Program-made: the position numbers and the translations under genes
Origin: Aquilaria yunnanensis
Lineage: Eukaryota > Streptophyta > Magnoliopsida > Malvales > Thymelaeaceae
Length of the DNA stretch: 64,000 nucleotides
Assembly: GCA_039654915.1 (NCBI GenBank)
Contig: CM077593.1
Location: 40,456,501 to 40,520,500 of the forward strand
Reading direction: 5' to 3'
Notes under the pieces: model-generated
What the model was told of the DNA's origin: nothing
Seen by the model: only the letters and a program-made list of their open reading frames with translations
Databases searched by the model: none
Shown here: positions 56,457 to 64,000 of the stretch, in pieces
How the letters are laid out: each line of letters begins with the position of its first letter
Numbering within the stretch: the stretch's first letter is position 1

Positions 56457-57291
56457 GATGACTGTTGAGGAGACTTCTAGGAGGAAGAACGCCTGGAAGG
56501 TGGATCGCCTCTAGGAGAGTACCTGGAAAACTGGGAAACAGGGTTAGGAGGCCCCCGGAGTGTTTTTCCGGGGGGGGAGCCTCCGACGCCCAAGTCAGTG
56601 GTGGCCGGAAGAAGGAGAAAGTCACTAGCTCAAAGAGAAAGGCAGAAAAGTCTCGCCTGGTCTTTTCTCAGAGTATGGGAGCTGTATCTCCGGCCTGCCA
56701 ACCTCCTGTCAAGTATTTATTTCCTGTATATATAGGAATACCTAGCCCGTTCAGATCATGACACGTGTGCGGTCGGATGCTCCTGAACGTCTGGGCGTAG
56801 GGGACAGATAGTTGGTAACTAGATGGCCTCGAGCCTTGTGCTGAGACGGGCCATGATATGATTCTGATGGCGTCTGCGCGTCAGGGCGACTTTTTACGTC
56901 TGTGGTGGGACGTGTCAGAGGCTTCCTTAAATGCTTCCTTAAATGCGCCTGCCGTACTCCCGGGGTCCCTGGGCGAGGTCGTCCTCTAGTTCGGACAGAG
57001 CCTCTTCGGGAAGCCTACCCTCAGTTCGGGGGTTCCCAGTTCCAGGGGGTTCCGCCTTCGGGGATGTCATATTCGGGCAGCAATGTCGGGTGCCACTTTT
57101 CCGAAGGCGCGTTGTTCACAACCTTGGGGGGCGAATGGAGTCCTCAAGTTTTACTGGCGTGCCGAGGCTCGGAGCTCTCAGGCTATCTCCCGAGGTGCAT
57201 GATTCCACCTATTCCCGGGAAGCGCCAGTTCTTCTGGCCGTTGTTGTGGCAGGGTATTCGGCCAGATTGAGGCGACAGCCTTTGGCTATCA
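56425..57291 (-). repeat. R2 5' LTR
   Basis: 867 bp. TATA box, ACGT box and leader hairpin as in R1, on the minus strand. Confidence 0.97.
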
Positions 57292-57730
57292 CACATGATC
57301 TTCTCGGCCAACAAAGGTACACAAAGTGGTTCACAACATTTCATGCTCCAAACTCACATAACCAAGCATAAGACCATAACTATTCACATTGATATGCCAA
57401 ACCTTGGCCCAAAGCATTCAACAAATATACATGTCTAAAACCACCCATAGGATCATACACATAACTTGGCACATGAGTCCAACAAAACCAACACAAAGCT
57501 AGGTATCCGAGACTACATATATACACACAAAATGGTAGTCTCCCTAGTTTCCAACATGGCTACATGCCATGAACCCATAAGCAAACCATGCCGAGTTATA
57601 GTACAAACCAAGACCACTAATGGTCAAAGAGAACCTTAAGTATTCCATACAAAAGCACACACTGCAACACCAACCCAATTGCCATATTCATAGTCATGAA
57701 GGTGAACACTATGATCAGAGCCAAAGTCCA

Positions 57731-59543
57731 AGCTCGGAGGTAGCCACTGTACCCCAAAAGCTGCAAAAAAGAAAGGTACTTAGTGAAATTTGCACAAGGA
57801 AAGCCAAAACACTTAGACAAAAAGTGGGAGGAAAAGTGAAGAGCCTGAAGAATTACCTGAGCAGCATGCTCGGAAACTTTTGCGGCAAGGGCATCCTCGG
57901 AGGCACACTACTCGGCGACTGCCTTGAGGGATGCCTGAGTAAGCAGCCCCCTCACCATTTGGGAAGCCATCTCCCGGCAATCCTCGGAGAACAGGTTCAT
58001 GTCCTCCGTGAAAGACCAGAACGGCTCCCTTGGGACTTTGTCCTTCGGGACATGAGAATCCTGAAGAGCCCGCCTTCGGGCATGCTCAACCATCCAAGTT
58101 GAGGGCGCCAGATCCTCTGCAAAGAAACATACGTCTCATCAGGTAAAAATTTCTTGGTTATGAAAAATGTAAGATTGTAGGGGATAAGAGACAAACCTGG
58201 CGTGACCTCAGCAACATCGTCATCAGAGTCACCGACCTCCTCCACATTGGCAGGAGTATGTTTGCCTTTGGCCCTTTGACATTTCTCTAACTCTTCGGCA
58301 GAAGGCTCCTCGAAAGAGCCTAACAAGTCCACGGACGTGGCGGGACTCGGAGGGGCAGGAATGACGACCACCCCGGCAAGAACCCCCCAGGAGTTTCAGG
58401 CTTAGAAAAAGTTACAACCTTGGTGGAAGTTGCAATCACATCGCCAGCCTTAGTGCAAGTAGCAATGGCATCGTCGACCTCTGACACGTCCTCCGAGGGG
58501 GGAAGAAGGGTGTCCTTCTTTGCTTTCTTGGCTGAAGACGGCCCTTTCCCAGAAGTCTTGCGCCTCCTCTTTGTTTGTTCTCCCTTCTCGGCCTGACCAA
58601 GGAAGATAGACCTGTAATAGGCGGCAGACTCGTCGCCCATCTCTGAAAAGAGGGAAAACATCAGTGTGAGTCCACAGGCACTTATGCTGAAATTTTTTGA
58701 AAGAAACTTACTTTCAAAAAAGGCTTCGTAAGTAAGCTCGCTCCGAAGGAGCTTCACCAGCCAAGAGTTCTTCCCCGCGGTAGCAGGAGCAGGCATGCCG
58801 AGATCCGTGTTGTACTCTGTAACCACCCCCAACTCCCGAAGGACATCCTCGATCATGAGTTTCCACATGATCGGGAAAGGGTAGAGGGAGCGTGGAGGGA
58901 CCTCGGCATCCCAGTCGGCGACAGCACGAATTCGTCTGTCAAGGTCTCGAAACCTCACCGCCAACTCAGGAGTTAGCAACTTTCTGGGATCCATGACATC
59001 CGCCTCCAGCTTTCCCCGCGCCCACTTAGTCTGTATGTGCGACCAGGCCTCCGCCACCTTCAGGAAGAAGAACTTCCTTTGCCACCCTTGCCAGCTATCC
59101 TTGGTAGCGAAGGTGAACATAAATTTCTTGCTCCCAGATTCCCGAGGTAGCATGAAATAAAAGCCACCCTTCGGAACCGGATAGAGCTTATAATACTACA
59201 TGAACAGGATGAAATTGTGTTCTACCTTGAAGATCCCACAAATGCAGGGAAAGGCGTTAAAATAGCAGTATGAGTTGGGAGGAAGCTGATTCACGGCTAT
59301 GCCATGAAATTGGCAAAAGTCACAAATCATCTTCGTAGGGGGAAACCGAAGTCTGGCCTTCAGTTGGGCTCGGAAAATGGTAACCTCGTCACCCCGGTTC
59401 ATAAAGCTAAATTGACCAAGGCGGGGTAACCTTGTGATGGCATACGAAGGAAGGAAAAATTTGGTCTTCCACTTCTCTGATTTTTCAGAAGTAGAGCAAC
59501 AAGGTTGAGACATAAGAGGTTGCAAGCTCTCGGGGATAGGCAT
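57731..59543 (-). pseudogene. T2 antisense gene, degraded
   Basis: Homolog of the R1/R2 antisense gene. Exon 1 is 59543-58712 (MPIPESLQPL; FRAQLKARLRFPP; QLPPNSYCYFNAF; DSWQGWQRKFFFLKV), with a CAG-to-TAG stop just after LFM near 59197. Exon 2 starts at 58643 (MGDESAAYYRS) and has a frameshift near 58370. Exon 3 (REPFWSFTEDMNLFSEDC) ends at 57857 and has a TAG stop near 57908. Exon 4 is cut to 30 nt (57760-57731) by the TkF boundary. The intron 1 and intron 3 splice sites match R1, showing that the gene structure predates the split of the two families. Confidence 0.85.
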
Positions 59544-60286
59544 GGTTAACTGAAAATGACTTCGGGAAGCTAAAAGAAAAGCAGAAACCGAAGGAACTCT
59601 AGAATTCATAACCCACCAAAAGTCTTGCCGAAGTTGGGGATTGAGGACGCCGTCGTGAAAGGTTGCCGGAAATCGGTCCATCGCTAAAAAGGAGGAAAAG
59701 GCACAGAAGCAGACGAGAGCAAAGAAAAACACAAATGAAGAGTATGACAGAATGAGGCTTTTATAGATCGAGGAAAGGCAGCCAAAAGGGTGTCATAACT
59801 GCTGCGCGAAGGTGAAACGTTGCCATAATTACCCCTCACGCATGAAAAGGCGTGCCCACCCTAGCAGATGCCTGCCACATGTCGCCCGTCACGAGAAACT
59901 AGGATGCATTTTCTGACATCCAGAAAACCCAGGCACGCTGTGCGAGACTAGTACGACTAGTTTCAAGACACGACGGTCCACTAGCCTATGCCGGGAAAAA
60001 TAAAAAAGTTGGGTATCTCGAGAACATTGAAGGATGGATAGATGACATATGTCCGAACAAGGCTTATCACCTAGGAGGCGAAGTGCCTCCCCAACCGACG
60101 TTATACTCCGAGTGTAAATCCATAAGGTCCGGGGTTCAAGGCTCTGTGCCGCCTTGTTCAATCGAAATGGACATACTACCACGTGGGCCTCCGGGAGTCC
60201 ACAAGGTCGTCCTGTCAAAACTGCCAATTGCGCGATAGACGGACACGAAAAGCACTACTTGCCGAACTCTCCACTCCGGCCTTTCC
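59544..60286. other. T2 non-coding region between antisense gene and 3' LTR
   Basis: Contains the antisense leader, a TATA-like CTATAAAAG (minus strand, near 59758-59766) and no gene. A 9-bp inverted repeat (GAACAAGGC/GCCTTGTTC, 60055-60063 and 60151-60159) encloses a GGTTCAAGGCTC stretch that loosely resembles a tRNA B box. Confidence 0.55.
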
Positions 60287-60294
60287 AAGGGGGG
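60287..60294 (+). promoter_or_regulatory. T2 polypurine tract
   Basis: AAGGGGGG, then CATG, then the LTR start TGATAGCC at 60299, as in R1. Confidence 0.8.
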
Positions 60295-60298
60295 CATG

Positions 60299-62005
60299 TG
60301 ATAGCCGAAGTGCTACCGCCCTGACCACCTACCGACCACAAGAAAGAGGGAGCCAGATGTTGGGTTCCAGGAGCCGAATAGCGCAGCAAAATTTAACCGA
60401 AACCTTCCACGATCCAAGTGAAACGGGGTAAATCAGGTGTTCGAAAATTTCATACCTAATTTTCGGTTGAGATCTCTCACTCAACTGTAGAGTCGAATCA
60501 CAAAACCTGAACAGTTGACGTGTTCAGGCTCTCTATGGTATCCACAAAACCCCTTCGGGATCACCACACTTCCACCACATCCCGGAAGATGCGTTTCTCT
60601 TGTGCTCACAGTGCTAGCTTGCGTCCTCCAAGGAATTGCAAGAGAAGAGTGTGGCTATCCTTTTTGAAGGCTAGGGCAAGGAGACCTACGAATTTCTCAC
60701 TTAAAAGTTGTATTTATAGTGAGACTCAACTTCCAGGCCTAATGGGTTTCAAAGCCCTAATCCAATTAGGATTTAATTTTGGGCTTAATAATGGCTCAAC
60801 TCCTTGGCCCATTATTAACACGAAATTAAAGTGAAACCATAACCCAAATAATTAGCCCATGCACTCTAATGATCCAAATAGCTCTATGTGTGCGACCCAA
60901 TAGGCTCTTGCCATGTTGGCAATGATCATAAATCACATTTATGATCATAAGCAATGAGCGGTGTCTTGCAACACATTATTGCTACCCAAGTGACAAGATT
61001 GTCGGTGAATCGACTAAACCTTTATGATCATCACTGATATATGCCATTGTCCCTTTGTCCAAGATATCAAGACTAAGCATGAGACATGGAATGTGTCACT
61101 TTCGTATAGCCCAATCTTTGGTTTCTTGATTACCGAGTAGACCAACTTAAACTGATGACATTGATATCGTATATCAACTCACCGGAGCATGGCCATGTGT
61201 TTTCTAAGTCTCACTCTATCAAGGGGCCCGAAGATATCACTCCCGTTACATAGGAGGGACAAATCCCATCTTGATCATACAAATCCCTCCGCATGATATG
61301 TGACATACCCAATGACCTCCTTCAAGTTCACTCAGTTACGAGCAACAAAGGAAAGTATCAAAGTATGTGGCTTACATGTAGGGAACCTTGATGATCTTAG
61401 GTCGAAGGACTACATATACCATGATCACTATGAGAATCACTTATGACACTCATATAACAATCCATGACGTGTTCTCATGGTGGGTCGGTCCAGTACACAA
61501 GTTCTCCAACTTGTACCCACATGTAGACTACATATCTCTTATTAGTCTCCACATATGCTAGTCGTTATGTATTATTGCAACCCGCTCCACAATAATACTA
61601 GACCAGGGACGTTTAAGAATATCATTATTCTAGGGTTACAATTATGTTTGTTAAGTTACGCAGAAACAAGACAACAAACATAATTGCTAGATTAATGCCT
61701 TAATAAAATATCATGACTCAATGTGCAAAAATACAATCATCTCATGATTGTCTTTTGGGCACAACACTAACACCAGACACCTGAGGCATACGACCTCGGA
61801 AAGGACTCTGGAGTGAAGGAAGTCATACACCTGAGTCACACGACCTTGGTAGCTCACCAAATTCCAACTTCGGGAGCCAGCGTAGCGCCTCATTCGGGAG
61901 GGCAACCGAACCAGCTTCGGGGGAGAAAGACCAACCACCCCCTGCAGGAGAAAGCCCCCTGAAGACGTAGACACCAAAGTTCCAGCCTGACTCCGGGAAA
62001 GAGCT
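60299..62005 (+). repeat. T2 3' LTR, partial and split
   Basis: 60299-60357 plus 61778-62005; the copia solo LTR lies between. It starts TGATAGCCGAAGTGC after the T2 polypurine tract but has only patchy similarity to the T2 5' LTR, so the element may be a recombinant of two subfamilies. It is cut by the next copia LTR at 62006. Confidence 0.65.
60358..61772 (-). repeat. Ty1/copia solo LTR in T2 3' LTR (1415 bp)
   Basis: TGTTGGGTTCC to CACTAACA on the plus strand, with perfect target duplication CCAGA (60353-60357, 61773-61777) and no internal region. Confidence 0.95.
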
Positions 62006-62736
62006 GTTGGGTTTCGGGAGCCAAACAGCGCAGCGAAATTTAACCGAAACCCTCCAGGATCCAAGTGAAACGGGGTAATTTGGGTGTTCGAAAATTTCAT
62101 ACCTAATTTTTGGTTGAGATCTCTCACTCAACTGTAGAGTCGAATCACAAAACTTGAACAGTTGACGTGTTCAGGCTCTCTATGGTATCCACACGAGCCT
62201 CTCGGGATCACCACGCTTCCACCCCGTCCCGGCAGATGCATTTCTCTTGCGCTCGCAGTGCTAGCTTGCGTCCTCCAAGGAATTGCAAGAGAAGAGTGCG
62301 GCTGTCCTTTTTGGGAGGCTAGTGCAAGGAGACCTGCAAATTTCTCACTTAAAAGTTGTATTTATAGTGAGACTCAACTTCCAGGCCTAATGGGTTTCAA
62401 AGCCCTAATCCAATTAGGATTTAATTTTGGGCTTAATAATGGCTCAACTCCTTGGCCCATTATTAATACGAAATTAAAGTGAAACCATAACCCAAATAAT
62501 TAGCCCATGTACTCTAATGATCCAAATAGCTCTATGTGTGCGACCCAATAGGCTCTTGCCATGTTGGCAATGATCATAAATCACATTTATGATCATAAGC
62601 AATGAGCGGTGTCTAGCAACACATCATTGCTACCCAAGTGACAAGATTGTCGGTGAATCGACTAAACCTTTATGATCATCACCGATATATGCCATTGTCC
62701 CTTGGTCAAAGATATCAAGACTAAGCGCGAGACATG
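62006..62736 (-). repeat. Ty1/copia LTR, interrupted by R3
   Basis: Starts TGTTGGGTTTCGGG and matches the first 730 bp of the copia LTRs. R3 is inserted after GAGACATG, and the last five bases (ACATG, 62732-62736) are the visible half of its target duplication. The remainder lies beyond the window. Confidence 0.9.
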
Positions 62737-64000
62737 TGATGGCCCAGGGCCTCATCGTTGTGAGTCATGATGACTGTTGAGGAGACTTCTAGGAGGAAGA
62801 ACGCCTGGAAGGTGGATCGCCTCTAGGAGAGTACCTGGAAAACTGGGAAACAGGGTTAGGAGGCCCCCGGAGTGTTTTTCCGGGGGGGGAGCCTCCGACG
62901 CCCAAGTCAGTGGTGGCCGGAAGAAGGAGAAAGTCACTAGCTCAAAGAGAAAGGCAGAAAAGTCTCGCCTGGTCTTTTCTCAGAGTATAGGAGCTGTATA
63001 TCCGGCCTGCCAACCTCCTGTCAAGTATTTATTTCCTGTATATATAGGAATACCTAGCCCGTTCAGATCATGACACGTGTGCGGTCGGATGCTCCTGAAC
63101 GTCTGGGCGTAGGGGACAGATAGTTGGTAACTAGATGGCCTCGAGCCTTGTGCTGAGACGGGCCATGATATGATTCTGATGGCGTCTGCACGTCAGGGCG
63201 ACTTTTTACGTCTGTGGTGGGACGTGTCAGAGGCTTCCTTAAATGCTTCCTTAAATGCGCCTGCCGTACTCCCGGGGTCCCTGGGCGAGGTCGTCCTCTA
63301 GTTCGGACAGAGCCTCTTCGGGAAGCCTACCCTCAGTTCGGGGGTTCCCAGTTCCAGGGGGTTCCGCCTTCGGGGATATCATATTCGGGCAGCAATGTCT
63401 GGTGCCACTTTTCCGAAGGCGCGTTGTTCACAACCTTGGGGGGCGAATGGAGTCCTCAAGTTTTACTGGCGTGCCGAGGCTCGGAGCTCTCAGGCTATCT
63501 CCCGAGGTGCATGATTCCACCTATTCCCGAGAAGCGCCAGTTCTTCTGGCCGTTGTTGTGGCAGGGTATTCGGCCAGATTGAGGCGACAGCCTTTGGCTA
63601 TCACATGCCCCCCTCTGGAAAGCCGAAGTGAAGACTTCGGTTTGCATCTCTTTTCGAGGTTGCCGTTGGGAGTCTTGTTGGGAAGCATAACCTGTTCCGA
63701 GGTCGCACCTTTTGCCCGAGGGTCTGGGCTGTTCGGCCTTGGCCTGTTCTTTGGTGTCTCCGAGGCAAAGCCTGTACCGAAGATACACCTCTTGCCCAAA
63801 AGTCATGGGCTGTTCAGCCATAGCCTGTCTCTTGGTGTCCTCGAGGTGGCCTGCTTTTTTATTTCTGCAGGTCTGATGGCCAAGCGTGTCAGACTGAGCG
63901 GCGCGTCTCCATTTCTCAGGGATGTCAAACGACGTGTCCCAATCAGGAGGCGTGTCCCGGTTTTCCAGGCACGTTTGGGGAGGCACGTCCCCCATTTCTG
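62737..64000 (-). mobile_element. R3: third R-family element, 3' end only
   Basis: 3' LTR at 62737-63603 (867 bp), polypurine tract at 63608-63616, then internal sequence co-linear with R2 46995-47391 up to the window end, just short of the ABRE-type box of the antisense promoter. Its state beyond the window is unknown. Confidence 0.93.

Larger units (their letters stand above)
46128..57291 (-). mobile_element. R2: intact Tat-lineage retrotransposon (11,164 bp)
   Basis: Same family as R1 on the opposite strand, with 867-bp LTRs, all internal parts and a perfect target duplication CACAT (46123-46127, 57292-57296). By eye the two LTRs differ at only two positions (near 46389/56686 and 46669/56966), so R2 looks younger than R1. 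The length difference from R1 is explained mostly by one 88-bp repeat unit. Confidence 0.97.
45754..57730. mobile_element. Chromovirus-type LTR fragment TkF, split by R2
   Basis: Starts TGTCACACCTCACATAGGCCC, like the TkA and TkB LTRs, and runs 45754-46127 plus 57297-57730. It is a separate subfamily. It abuts T2 integrase on the left and T2 antisense-gene exon 4 on the right, so the T2 sequence between them has been lost. I see no matching target duplication. No coding sequence. Confidence 0.75.

Overview
The window is repetitive plant nuclear DNA. I see no host gene in it: essentially every stretch belongs to an LTR retrotransposon or a fragment of one, nested at least four levels deep. The lineages are Ty3/gypsy Tat (dual RNase H, spliced antisense gene, TGATAGCC-type LTRs), Ty3/gypsy chromovirus of Tekay/Del type (initiator-Met primer site, C-terminal chromodomain) and Ty1/copia (mostly solo LTRs). 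These lineages together indicate an angiosperm. I cannot name the species.

Layout, left half. 1-5872 is an old mosaic: the 3' end of a Tat element (T1), an inverted Tat pol fragment (T0), a chromovirus relic (TkD), a Tat LTR piece (E), the 3' end of a copia element, and the 5' LTR plus gag start of Tat element T2. At 5872/5873 the sequence jumps to the antisense-gene leader of a Tat element. Chromovirus TkA (6120-34420, minus strand, about 10% LTR divergence) is inserted there with target duplication GGATG/GGACG. The 5' LTR of TkA was hit twice: by the intact Tat element R1 (9730-20979, plus strand, duplication CAAGG) and by chromovirus TkB (21063-32706, minus strand, AACTC/AACCC). TkB carries a copia solo LTR in gag (28480-29895, GTCTA).

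Layout, right half. 34626-40499 repeats 1-5872 with about 33 differences, as expected if a block of about 34.6 kb was recently duplicated in tandem with its junction at 5872/5873. In this second copy T2 continues into its degraded gag-pol (40371-45753), which is split in RT by a solo R-family LTR (43256-44123, TTACG). Then come a chromovirus LTR fragment containing the intact element R2 (46128-57291, minus strand, CACAT), the degraded antisense gene of T2, and a T2 3' LTR carrying a copia solo LTR (60358-61772, CCAGA). A last copia LTR (62006 onward) is interrupted by a third R element, R3 (62737 to beyond the window).

R1 and R2 are the only copies that look functional. Each has an uninterrupted 1832-residue Gag-Pol and, converging on it from the other strand between pol and the 3' LTR, a four-exon antisense gene for a 708-residue protein with its own TATA box. 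The Gag-Pol start codon lies inside the 5' LTR, so translation runs across the LTR end and the primer-binding site. This arrangement is shared by T2, and the start codon position also by T1.
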